Shown: positions 6,555 to 14,391 of the stretch, piece by piece
How the letters are laid out: each line of letters begins with the position of its first letter
Position numbering within the stretch: position 1 is the first letter of the stretch
Source: Verrucomicrobia bacterium UBA1200
Lineage (GTDB): Bacteria > Verrucomicrobiota > Kiritimatiellia > RFP12 > UBA1067
Reading direction: 5' to 3'
Assembly: GCA_002309765.1 (NCBI GenBank)
Contig: DBXY01000017.1
Coordinates: 1 to 35,582 of the forward strand
Length of the DNA: 35,582 bases
Position numbers and translations under genes: made by a program
The notes under the pieces: generated by a model
What the model saw: the letters and a program-made list of their open reading frames with translations, nothing else
Databases searched by the model: none
What the model was told of the DNA's origin: nothing

Positions 6555-9500
6555 CTATTCAACCGCCGCAGGCGGAGGCGTTGCCGGGGCATCGGTAGCC
6601 GGGGTATCAGCACCACTGTCGTAGATGTTCTTCTCCAAAGCGGACTCCCCGGTGGGCTTAATCACGCGGCCAGCAGGGTCAACCAGGCGCGCCGTGACGA
6701 ACACCAGCAGATTACGCTTGTTGGAAGATTCAGCCTTACTCCGGAAAATACGGCCAAGGTAAGGAATGTCGCCGAGGAACGGGATTTTATCCTCGATGGT
6801 AGTACGGTCTTCAGTAATCAAACCGCCCATCACCACCGTTGCCCCGTTGAATACCGAGAGCTGGGTGTTGACCGAACGAACGCTGAAGAACGGCTGTTCC
6901 ATCGGCAGTTCCATGTATTCGACATCCTGCTCGGAGAGCGAATAACCGGTAACCATATCAGCCAACGAAGCGGAATTCCGGAAATAAGGGATCTTCATGC
7001 CGTAGTTCTTCCAAGTCGGCTCGGAGACTACCTGCGGATTGAGCATGAGGTTGATCATCTGGCCTTCCGGCGAAACTTCCGGAACCACCTGCAGAATCAC
7101 ACCCACCTCGCGGGTCTCGAAGTTCTGCGGCTCAACAGTCGCCAACGTCATGCCGGAGCTGCCACCGTAAATCGAACTTCCGGAGTTGCTCTGCTGGGAG
7201 ATTTCAACTTCGAACTCGGTCGGGTAGATGTATTCCGTGACCACCTTCATAACCGCCTCGTTGCCGTTCTTGGTGACGACTTTCGGTGCGGAGAGGGTGT
7301 CGGTGTCGGAACGCTGACTGAGCATGTGGAGAATCACCGAAATATCGGCGTTACCAGTGAATGCGCTCAATTTGAGGAACTGGTCATTAATGGTGGAGTC
7401 TTCACCCGCCACCGGGTTGCCGGTGGTGCTGGTGTAACGCATACCGGTCGAATAGGTGGTGCCGTCAATCGGGCCAATGCTGGCATTGTGTCTCGAAGCC
7501 GGAACCAAACCATACTGCCCGTTCAACACGGTGTAGGCATCCGCCGGGACAATCGTGCCGTTGTTCATGATGTAAGTGCCGTCAGCGCGCGGAGACCCGA
7601 ACAGCTTGCCCTGCTGATAGAGGCTGTTGTAATAAGAGTGGGTGTTCCCGGCCGAATCGGTGTAAGTCGTGGCCGCGCCATGCTCGCGAAGGTTCAGGGC
7701 CTTGTCCAAGAACCCGCCAGCGTCAAAGGAGAAGTCGCTGTTCAGCAACCACTCAAAACCGAGCGAGTTCAAATCGGCCTGCGAGACCTCGACGAAGCGG
7801 GCTTCAATCTCAATCAGACGCGGGGTGACGTTCAAGTCCTCAAGGATCTGCTCAAAGACCGCCAGCTGCTCGGTAGTGTTGCGAACGCGGAGCTTGCCGA
7901 TGGCGGCGATGTAGGCGATGGACGAACCTTCCGGCCACTGGACGCCGAGGTCGCCGAAGAACTTCTTCCAGTCCTGAGTCTGACTCATGTCGGCGGTATC
8001 CATCGAAGAACCAAGGCCGCCGCCCTGATTGTTCTGCATCTCGCTCTTGGCCGCGTTGACGCGGTCGGTCAGAGACGCCAACACATTGTAGGAACGGGTG
8101 AAAAGTTCACCGTCCGGCTCATTGGCGGGAACCACCATCACAACGTTGCCGCGAATGCGGAACTTCATGCCGGTGACGTCGCAAACCAGCTTAAGGGCGT
8201 CATAGAGGTTGATGAAACGGGCCGTCAGAGACGGAATCACCGGCACATTGCCGGAATCGCTGCTAGTGCCGCCACCCGCGAAAGGATCGTTGTCGCCGGC
8301 CGCCGGTGCGGCTGCAGTTGCGGAATTCGGCAACTTGAGCACGAGGTTGACACCGCGCTGCTCCACCGGGATTTCGGGCTTGTCATAATCGCGGGAAGCG
8401 ATTTTGAAGAAATCGACCGCGTCGATAATCGTGGCCGGCGGACGGAAGTTGACCTCCGGAATCACGATATCCTGCAACTTCTGGTGAACGACCTGCTCGG
8501 CGGTGCGGCCGCTGATGATATCCTTTGCCGCTTCCTTGGTGGACAGCTCGTTCTTGCCGTTAGGCAGCTGGTTGCTGTTGATGGCATAACGCTTGTCGTT
8601 CCAAGTGTCGCGCACGTCGCGGATCATCATGCTGCGCGTAGCCTCGAACTCCAGATCGGAGACGTTCTTCATACGGTCGGCGATCCGGTCGCGAAGCTCC
8701 ATTGCCTCAACGTCGTACGGGAAATCGCGGAGCACCAGCTCGCACTCTTCAAGAGCGCGCCCCAACTCGCCGGTGGTGTACAACTGGCGTGAACGGCGCA
8801 ACCGCTTGCGGATTGTGGTGCGGTCGTTTTTGTATTCACTCTCGTTCTGGCGGTGGGTAAGCGTCTGGGAAGCCTTGCGCAGCGCCTCTTTTTCCGGCTC
8901 CTTGCGGAGGACGTCAATCAAAGCGGGGGCTTTGGCGTGGCCCGCCTCTTTCGCCTTGGCGGCGGCGGTGGTGGCCTCCTCGTTCTCGTGCAGCTTCATC
9001 AAGCGCAAAGCGTCCTGATAATAAGCCTCGCCGATACCAGCCTCGGCCTCTTTGCGGGCTTCAAGATTTTGGGGACGGTCGCCAATGAACTCAAGCGCCT
9101 GCTTATACTGCTTTGCGGCGGTGCCGTATTCCTTGTCAATCATTGCCTGACGGGCCATGTCCAACGCGGCGTAGCCATGGTCGTCCAGCGATTTACGGCG
9201 GATTTTCTCCAAAGTTTCCAGCTCGGAGATAATGGCTTCCGCCTCGCTCGGGGCCTTCGCCGGGGCCGCGACCTGTACGGGAGCGGCGGCCGGAGCTTCG
9301 ACCGGCTTTGCGGCGGGCTGCGCCGCCGGAGCGGGCTTTTCAGCCGCCGGAGCGGCAGGAGCGGCGGCCGGAGCGGGATCCTTGCCACCGACATCCTTCA
9401 ACAGCGCCTCAAGATTGTCTTGGGCAAAAAGATTATTGACGCCACCGCCCGCCAACGCGGAAACGCCCAACACCAGCAACCACCTTGAACTTTGCATCAT
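6555..9500 (-). CDS. Amuc_1098-family secretin (type IV pilus/type II secretion-like outer membrane pore)
   Basis: This is a 981-residue outer-membrane secretin predicted to form a multimeric channel. An N-terminal signal peptide (MMQSSRWLLVLGVSALAGGG to about residue 27) is followed by an Ala/Pro-rich linker and a charged TPR-like/helical region. An N0-like domain follows (LTARFINLYDALKLVCDVTG), then an N-type ring domain (LRVRNTTEQLAVFEQILEDL, IEIEARFVEVSQADLNSLGFEW). The C-terminal secretin domain has the strand GATVVMGGLITEDRTT and the signature LLVFVTARLVDPAGR. AAGGAG lies 8 bp before the ATG at 9500, and a good promoter (9555-9583) precedes it. The Amuc_1098 assignment rests on this domain order plus the four following paralogue-ordered neighbours. 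Confidence 0.9.
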   Translation of the reverse strand: MMQSSRWLLVLGVSALAGGGVNNLFAQDNLEALLKDVGGKDPAPAAAPAAPAAEKPAPAAQPAAKPVEAPAAAPVQVAAPAKAPSEAEAIISELETLEKIRRKSLDDHGYAALDMARQAMIDKEYGTAAKQYKQALEFIGDRPQNLEARKEAEAGIGEAYYQDALRLMKLHENEEATTAAAKAKEAGHAKAPALIDVLRKEPEKEALRKASQTLTHRQNESEYKNDRTTIRKRLRRSRQLYTTGELGRALEECELVLRDFPYDVEAMELRDRIADRMKNVSDLEFEATRSMMIRDVRDTWNDKRYAINSNQLPNGKNELSTKEAAKDIISGRTAEQVVHQKLQDIVIPEVNFRPPATIIDAVDFFKIASRDYDKPEIPVEQRGVNLVLKLPNSATAAAPAAGDNDPFAGGGTSSDSGNVPVIPSLTARFINLYDALKLVCDVTGMKFRIRGNVVMVVPANEPDGELFTRSYNVLASLTDRVNAAKSEMQNNQGGGLGSSMDTADMSQTQDWKKFFGDLGVQWPEGSSIAYIAAIGKLRVRNTTEQLAVFEQILEDLNVTPRLIEIEARFVEVSQADLNSLGFEWLLNSDFSFDAGGFLDKALNLREHGAATTYTDSAGNTHSYYNSLYQQGKLFGSPRADGTYIMNNGTIVPADAYTVLNGQYGLVPASRHNASIGPIDGTTYSTGMRYTSTTGNPVAGEDSTINDQFLKLSAFTGNADISVILHMLSQRSDTDTLSAPKVVTKNGNEAVMKVVTEYIYPTEFEVEISQQSNSGSSIYGGSSGMTLATVEPQNFETREVGVILQVVPEVSPEGQMINLMLNPQVVSEPTWKNYGMKIPYFRNSASLADMVTGYSLSEQDVEYMELPMEQPFFSVRSVNTQLSVFNGATVVMGGLITEDRTTIEDKIPFLGDIPYLGRIFRSKAESSNKRNLLVFVTARLVDPAGRVIKPTGESALEKNIYDSGADTPATDAPATPPPAAVE

Positions 9501-9554
9501 TGGAGAGACTCCTTTTTTTGCAGCTTCTGCACTGAAAAAAGTTTATGAGACAAC

Positions 9555-9583
9555 ATTCTACCACACTCGGGGAAACTAATCAA
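9555..9583 (-). promoter_or_regulatory. Sigma70-type promoter for the secretin gene
   Basis: The minus strand reads TTGATT (9578-9583), a 17-bp spacer, then TAGAAT (9555-9560). The -35 overlaps the TAG stop of the upstream gene (9576-9578). Transcription would start near 9548, about 47 nt before the secretin ATG. This gives the secretin gene its own promoter inside the pilus-like operon. Confidence 0.6.
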
Positions 9584-10631
9584 GCTTCCTCACAACTTTT
9601 TCTTGTCCTGTCGCCTCATTCATGATCATCACAGTAACCTTTGCGGGGTCAACCGCCTCGACCAGATACGTTTCCTCGCGGACCTTGAACTTGCCCTTCT
9701 CCAACACCGGGTATTCGGTGTTGTCGACGGTAAGCACAATTACCACTTCAACATCCGTGTCCTTGGCGGGTTCGCCACACACAACCGTCACAACCTTACC
9801 ATCCGACAACCGCTTCAAATCGGCCGCGGAGACATTATACTCCTTAGGAAGGCCCGTACGCTCGTCATTACGGCGCTCAACCTTGTACTCAAACTTCACG
9901 ACCTGGTAGTCGGTGTCGCCGACCTTTTCGCCGTCGCGAACCTGAAAGTCCTGGGCGTACTTGCCCTCGCGGTGGAACACCATACGGTAACCGTCGGGCA
10001 TCTTGTTCACGCTCTTCAACACCACCGGCATCTTCTTGGTGCGCATCTCCTTAACCCGCAGCATATTGATCAGCGCGGGGTGGGACTTGGCGTCTTTGGG
10101 ATCCGTCTTGGCGACAAACTCGTCAAGATTGGTGAAGCCGTCGGAGTCCAAATCGCCCTTGGCGTCCGCCGGATCGTTGGGATCCAGACCCCAAGCCAAC
10201 TCGACCTTATCCGGGATGCCGTCGCCGTCGCTGTCGAGATCCTCCCTCGCGGCGGGCATCACCATCTGCTCCTTACCGCAGAAGATGCAGGTCTTGGCAT
10301 CCGAAGGAATCGGGAACCGGCACTCCTCGCACTGCACGCGGCGTTCTGGGGTGATGAAGGAGGCCTTCTGCCCGTCCGGGATCTCCAAGTGCATCGGGGA
10401 CTGCAGCGCCTTGGCGGCGCTCTCGTACTTTGCTAGCGAGAGCGGTTTTGGGGTCTCGGCGGTCTGCCGCAGGTTCAGTTTTTCGATAAACTGTTCCTCG
10501 TCCTTCTTGCCGCTCATCGCCACAAGCGCCAGGTAGGCGAGCGAGCCCAACAGAAGAAGGAGCACCACGACAAATATCAACTTGTCGTAGTAGCGCATAA
10601 AGACATTCTCTTTTTTAATGTTTCCTGCCAC
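9576..10631 (-). CDS. Amuc_1099-family pilus-like system protein with Zn ribbon and calcium repeats
   Basis: This is a 351-residue bitopic inner-membrane protein of a pilus-like complex. A short cytoplasmic N-terminus is followed by a transmembrane helix (about 18-38), leaving most of the protein outside the cytoplasm. Residues 101-118 hold a C4 zinc-ribbon pattern (Cys101, Cys104, Cys115, Cys118). Residues 131-171 hold two thrombospondin-type-3/EF-hand-like calcium loops (DLDSDGDGIPD and DLDSDGFTNLDEF). The C-terminal 150 residues look beta-rich. The start is GTG at 10631 with AAGGAG at 8 bp. It lies 22 bp after the Amuc_1100-like gene. Precise function is unknown; the family name rests on gene order and length. 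Confidence 0.8.
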   Translation of the reverse strand: MAGNIKKENVFMRYYDKLIFVVVLLLLLGSLAYLALVAMSGKKDEEQFIEKLNLRQTAETPKPLSLAKYESAAKALQSPMHLEIPDGQKASFITPERRVQCEECRFPIPSDAKTCIFCGKEQMVMPAAREDLDSDGDGIPDKVELAWGLDPNDPADAKGDLDSDGFTNLDEFVAKTDPKDAKSHPALINMLRVKEMRTKKMPVVLKSVNKMPDGYRMVFHREGKYAQDFQVRDGEKVGDTDYQVVKFEYKVERRNDERTGLPKEYNVSAADLKRLSDGKVVTVVCGEPAKDTDVEVVIVLTVDNTEYPVLEKGKFKVREETYLVEAVDPAKVTVMIMNEATGQEKVVRKLD

Positions 10632-10653
10632 GGTAAAAACTCCTTACTGCCGG

Positions 10654-11628
10654 TTAGAAGGTGTAAACATCCAGCACCAGCTTAACGACGGCGGGCGGAT
10701 CAAGCTCCGGATCGGTCACCAGCAGACGGGTCGGCTTCTTCTGATCCAACGCATTGCCATCGGCCTCGGCCTCCTTGTCCTTACGCTGCTGCTCGGTCTT
10801 AATCCGGTTATTGTAGGCACGAAGCATGTCGTTGGGCTTCTGGATCTCGGCCTCCGCCACCACGGTGTAGAGATCCATTGCCGCGAGCCGGTTCAGCACG
10901 GCCACCAGCACGTTCGGACGCGCCGTGAAGGACACCTCAAAACGTTCCTTGTCGGCAAACGGGCCTTCTCCGCCGCTCTCAGCCGCGGGGGCGGCGGTCG
11001 GAGCGGGACGGCCGCTGTTCTTATTCTTGTTCTTATTGCGGCGACCGGTCTCTTGCGGGACGTCAGTCTTGGGGGCCAAGCTGGCATCGTCAAAACGTTC
11101 ACGAGTCACGGAGACAATCTCCGCCACGCCCGCCTCCTTCAGCTCTTTCATGAGCGCCTTGACCATCGCGAGCTGACGGCTCAACCGGGCGACATTTTCC
11201 TGAACCGGCAGAGTTCCGCCGAGATACGAATCAAAGGCGAATCCGAACGATTCCGGAGCGTCCTTGCTGGAAGATGCCGGGGTGCGGAACGTCCCGTTAA
11301 GCTCACGTACGTCCGAAACCAGCATCTGCTTAAACGCGCTCGAAGACAGGTTGGTGTCGCACTGCACCACGCCTTTGCTGAAAAGGTTGGAGGCAGTACC
11401 GCGCCACTTGGAGATTTCCTCGGCATCCAGCTTATACCGCTCGATGCTTTCCTTGCAGGGGAACACCTTGGCATTGTAAATGTCGCGGATCGACTGGGTG
11501 TTCTCGTCGCGCTCGGTCTTCATGGCGCTCTTGTCCATGCACGCCTTGAACAGGAAAAAGCCCGCCCCGGCGCAAAGCACGAGCAGCAACGCCCCGCATA
11601 CCGACAAAATTACGACTTGACGTTTCAT
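10654..11628 (-). CDS. Amuc_1100-family pilus-like membrane protein
   Basis: This is a 324-residue membrane-anchored protein; Amuc_1100 of Akkermansia is 317 residues. An N-terminal transmembrane helix (about 5-27) is followed by a periplasmic coiled region, a Lys/Asn- and Ala/Pro-rich linker (KNKNKNSGRPAPTAAPAAES, near 205-225) and a C-terminal ferredoxin-like segment (RFEVSFTARPNVLVAVLNRL) ending LVLDVYTF. The layout matches PilO/GspM-type proteins, to which Amuc_1100 is structurally related by published structures. Its ATG is 2 bp after the pilM-pilN stop, so translation is coupled. Akkermansia's homologue is a TLR2-active surface protein; whether this one is, is unknown. Confidence 0.85.
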   Translation of the reverse strand: MKRQVVILSVCGALLLVLCAGAGFFLFKACMDKSAMKTERDENTQSIRDIYNAKVFPCKESIERYKLDAEEISKWRGTASNLFSKGVVQCDTNLSSSAFKQMLVSDVRELNGTFRTPASSSKDAPESFGFAFDSYLGGTLPVQENVARLSRQLAMVKALMKELKEAGVAEIVSVTRERFDDASLAPKTDVPQETGRRNKNKNKNSGRPAPTAAPAAESGGEGPFADKERFEVSFTARPNVLVAVLNRLAAMDLYTVVAEAEIQKPNDMLRAYNNRIKTEQQRKDKEAEADGNALDQKKPTRLLVTDPELDPPAVVKLVLDVYTF

Positions 11629-11630
11629 TG

Positions 11631-13334
11631 CTACCTTTTATTCCCGTTCTTGTTCTGGCTGTTGCCGTCCTGCTGGGGAGCCTCGAAAAGAGCCTCCAGC
11701 GTAAACTCGTCGTAGTAACCGCCATCGCGGGTCGATTTGATGCTGACCGACCCGTTGCTGAACACGGCCTGCTGTTTGATGCGATCGCACAGCACCTCTT
11801 CACCGGTCGGCTCGCGTCCCGTGGTCTTGGCCTTCTCCGCCTGTTCTTTCAGCCGGTCTTTCCAACCGCAACCCTTGATGGACAAACCGATCACTTCGCC
11901 GGTCTCGCCGTCCTTCACCGGGGAGATGTCAGTCAGCCACACGCCGGGGAAGAGACCCTTGCGGACCGCCTCGATGCGCTTCAGCCACAAGGTGCGCTTA
12001 CCCATCAGCTCCGCCTCAGCGTCGGCCTTGGCGATCAGCCCCTGACGGATACCGTCGGCCTGTTTCAGCTTCTTCTGCTCACCCTCCAGCCGGTCCAGTT
12101 TCTCGGTGATCTGGTCGCGCTGACCTTGGAAAATCTGGAGCATCTGGTATTGGTAAACCGTCCACACGCCGAGCGTGGCCATCAGCGCGATCGCCGACAG
12201 CACAAAGAACGGAATACGCTTGCGGAAGGATTTGCGCCGCACGATTTCGGGCGGCATCAGGTTGATCTCGACCGGGCAGTCCTGCGCCCGGCGCAAAGCC
12301 AACCCGACCGCCTCGGCCAGCACAAACGCATCGGACTGCAGCCGTTCCGAGTCAACCCGCGGCCCCACCCCGACGTTGTTGAACGGATTGAGGTAGGAAA
12401 CCTCAACGTTCAGCTTCTCTTTAAAGAAAGTATCCAGCTGCGGCAACACGGCGGATCCGCCGGTAAGGATCAGGCGGGTCGGGGCGCTACCGCCCTGCTG
12501 GCTGCGGTAGAAGTTGATCGAACGGCTGATCTCCGCGTGCAGGCGGGTGACCACCGTACGGACAATCTTCGAAATCCGGTCGTCCTCGGCGTCATCAGCC
12601 GCGTAAACGCCGCCCAGCGCCACAAACGCCCGCTCGCGCTTCAGCTGCTCGGCCTCGGCGAAGGAAATACCCAGCCCCTTGGCCAGCTCCTGGGTAATCG
12701 CGTTACCCGCGGTGGCAATGCAGCGGTTGTAGATTTTGTCTTCTTCCACCACAATCAGGTTCGTGGTGCGGGCGCCAATGTCCAACAAAATGGTGCAGCC
12801 GTCCAACCCCGGCTCGCTGTGGCGCAGGCAATTGTAGAGCGCCATCGGGGCGACATCCACGATTTCCGGCTCCAAACCGATGCCGGTGGTCGCCTCAGTG
12901 ACCTCGCGGACACTCTCCAGCTTGGCGGCCACGATCATCGCGGCCTGCTCGCCCATCGACCCGTCGCCGAGGAACTGGTGGTTCCACACGATATCCGTCA
13001 TCGGGAAGGGAACGTTCTGCTCCACTTCGTACTCCACCATCTGGAGCAATTTTTCCTGGGACACCGCCGGCAGCCGCACAAAGCGCGGGAACACCATCTG
13101 CCCGGAAAGCGAAAGCAACAGCGGGGCGGGACGGATACCGCTGCCGCGCATAATCTGGCGAATCGCCTCACCAAGGTAATCGCCCAGAGAGACCTCGGAC
13201 TCAGGATCGCCGCCGGTCTCGTAAACGCCGTAGTTCAATAACACCGGGGGGCGCCCGCTTTTGGCGGAGAACTCGGCCAACAGAATTTTGCTCGCGCCGA
13301 TATTGAGCGCGAGGACACGGTCTGACGCAAACAC
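11631..13334 (-). CDS. Amuc_1101-family PilM-PilN fusion protein
   Basis: This 567-residue protein joins two pilus-alignment components. Residues 1-350 are a PilM-like actin-fold ATPase with phosphate loops ALNIGASKILLAEF (about 9-22), TILLDIGARTTNLIVVEE (181-198) and the adenosine motif RLILTGGSAVLPQL (287-300). Residues 357-363 read INLMPPE, which is the PilN N-terminal signature that binds PilM. A transmembrane helix (about 374-393), a coiled coil (about 400-440) and a periplasmic domain follow. It starts with GTG at 13334 overlapping the previous stop by one base (TAGTG), with GAGGT upstream. The fusion fixes a cytoplasmic-to-periplasmic link normally made by two separate proteins. Confidence 0.9.
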   Translation of the reverse strand: MFASDRVLALNIGASKILLAEFSAKSGRPPVLLNYGVYETGGDPESEVSLGDYLGEAIRQIMRGSGIRPAPLLLSLSGQMVFPRFVRLPAVSQEKLLQMVEYEVEQNVPFPMTDIVWNHQFLGDGSMGEQAAMIVAAKLESVREVTEATTGIGLEPEIVDVAPMALYNCLRHSEPGLDGCTILLDIGARTTNLIVVEEDKIYNRCIATAGNAITQELAKGLGISFAEAEQLKRERAFVALGGVYAADDAEDDRISKIVRTVVTRLHAEISRSINFYRSQQGGSAPTRLILTGGSAVLPQLDTFFKEKLNVEVSYLNPFNNVGVGPRVDSERLQSDAFVLAEAVGLALRRAQDCPVEINLMPPEIVRRKSFRKRIPFFVLSAIALMATLGVWTVYQYQMLQIFQGQRDQITEKLDRLEGEQKKLKQADGIRQGLIAKADAEAELMGKRTLWLKRIEAVRKGLFPGVWLTDISPVKDGETGEVIGLSIKGCGWKDRLKEQAEKAKTTGREPTGEEVLCDRIKQQAVFSNGSVSIKSTRDGGYYDEFTLEALFEAPQQDGNSQNKNGNKR

Positions 13335-14029
13335 TACTGAACTACCTCGTAATCGTTGGGGTTAATCAGGGCGAAGGGGGTCTTCGAGCGGTCCACCAGC
13401 CCGGAACGGCGGTGCATACGCTGGTCATCCATCACCTTGCTGTCTTTCCACCACTCCTTGGGGAGGGACATCGCGGACTCGGACTTGCTGTCCAAAACGT
13501 TGCTGTCGCCCACGATCTCCAACGCCAGCGCCACCGGCGCGCCATGACGCTCCACCGTGCTCGGGGGCAACGCCACCGCGCTCATGTGCTCGCCTTTGGG
13601 GATGTCAACGTAACGGACGGTGGTGGTGAAATAGTTGAAGGCGTCGGCGCCTTTTTCGTCCTTGCCCTTGGTCAAAACGTGGTAGGTGAACGACAGCTCG
13701 TCCATCCACTTGGCGGAGGTGGAGTACTTAATCTCGAACAGCGCCCACTCGCGCTTCCTCGCCGACAGCGGCGGCTGCAGACCGTTCGCGTTGACGTTGA
13801 ACTCCGGAGATCTGACCATCGACGCCTTGCCGGGAGCGGGGAAACGCTCGATCTTGACCGATCCCTCGGCAGCCGCCGTATCCCCGGCCGCGCCGCGGTT
13901 GGTGTTCACCGAACTGCCGCGATTGTTGTTGTTAAGGTTGGAAAGCCGCCGCTGCTGCGCCGCCGCCGGACCAGCCGCCAAAAACACGCCGACCACCGCC
14001 AAAACCGCAATGAAACAACCACTTTTCAT
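13334..14029 (-). CDS. Amuc_1102-family pilus-like secreted protein
   Basis: First gene of the envelope operon; 231 residues from the ATG at 14029, with a near-consensus AAGGAGGT upstream. An in-frame start at 14056 is rejected because it precedes the signal peptide. The signal peptide (MKSGCFIAVLAVVGVFLAAG to AAAQQ) is followed by an Asn-rich linker and a beta-rich domain with strands such as EWALFEIKYSTSAKWMDELS and YFTTTVRYVDIPKGE. No catalytic motif is seen. Amuc_1102 is reported to be Ig-like, which would fit, but here the fold is inferred from neighbours and size. It overlaps the next gene by one base. Confidence 0.75.
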   Translation of the reverse strand: MKSGCFIAVLAVVGVFLAAGPAAAQQRRLSNLNNNNRGSSVNTNRGAAGDTAAAEGSVKIERFPAPGKASMVRSPEFNVNANGLQPPLSARKREWALFEIKYSTSAKWMDELSFTYHVLTKGKDEKGADAFNYFTTTVRYVDIPKGEHMSAVALPPSTVERHGAPVALALEIVGDSNVLDSKSESAMSLPKEWWKDSKVMDDQRMHRRSGLVDRSKTPFALINPNDYEVVQ

Positions 14030-14090
14030 GCTAAAACCTCCTTGAAAAACGGGCACCTTGAAAAAGCCTAATTACCCATTTGCTTCCTTC

Positions 14091-14119
14091 ATTCTACCCT
14101 CTCGCGGTGGAAAAAGCAA
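14091..14119 (-). promoter_or_regulatory. Sigma70-type promoter of the pilus-like operon
   Basis: The minus strand reads TTGCTT (14114-14119), a 17-bp spacer and TAGAAT (14091-14096). The start point would be near 14084, about 55 nt before the Amuc_1102-like ATG. Confidence 0.65.
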
Positions 14120-14130
14120 TAGTAAAACGG

Positions 14131-14148
14131 CAAAAATATGCATTTTTG
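14131..14148. promoter_or_regulatory. AT-rich dyad upstream of the pilus-like promoter
   Basis: Arms CAAAAAT (14131-14137) and ATTTTTG (14142-14148) flank ATGC. The dyad ends 12 bp upstream of the -35 of the envelope operon, a position that suits an activator site or an UP-like element. No regulator is identified. Confidence 0.4.
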
Positions 14149-14241
14149 TTTGATGGCGGATTAAAGGGGGCAAATACGCGCGAATTGCCCAATCCGGCAT
14201 AGAACCGTCCCGAATACGGCCCGGCAACGGAAAAATGCGGT

Positions 14242-14273
14242 TTGGCGGACGCTTGGAATTGACATTCCGCCAA
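14242..14273. promoter_or_regulatory. Inverted repeat straddling the aromatic operon -35 (candidate operator)
   Basis: Perfect 8-bp arms TTGGCGGA (14242-14249) and TCCGCCAA (14266-14273) lie 16 bp apart around the TTGACA. The repeat is upstream of the predicted transcription start, so it cannot act as an RNA hairpin in this transcript; a repressor-binding operator is the simplest reading. It does not resemble the E. coli TyrR or TrpR boxes. Confidence 0.5.
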
Positions 14274-14288
14274 CGGGAAGAGTAGAAT
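14259..14288 (+). promoter_or_regulatory. Sigma70 promoter of the aromatic amino acid operon
   Basis: TTGACA (14259-14264, perfect consensus), an 18-bp spacer and TAGAAT (14283-14288). Transcription would start near 14295, giving a leader of about 97 nt. Confidence 0.75.
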
Positions 14289-14391
14289 ACCCGCCCCATG
14301 AAAGCGATGTTGTCGGATGATGTTGTCCGGCTCCGGAATTTTCGCTATGGCGCCGGCAGTAAGTTAAGGCTGACGGCAAAGGATATCCGTC

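Larger units (their letters stand above)
14030..14391. other. Divergent intergenic region between the envelope operon and the aromatic operon
   Basis: This 362-bp region holds two good outward promoters (14091-14119 minus, 14259-14288 plus), an AT-rich dyad (14131-14148), an inverted repeat around the plus-strand -35 (14242-14273) and a leader of about 97 nt before the DAHP synthase ATG. No gene is seen; the leader contains an open frame (14298-14435) that I do not consider real. Confidence 0.7.

Noticed and set aside
6402..8792. A 796-codon open frame on the plus strand opposite the secretin gene
   Set aside because: It is antisense to a gene with clear secretin domains, has an unnatural His/Arg/Val-rich composition and no recognisable domain; GC-rich codon use leaves the opposite strand open.
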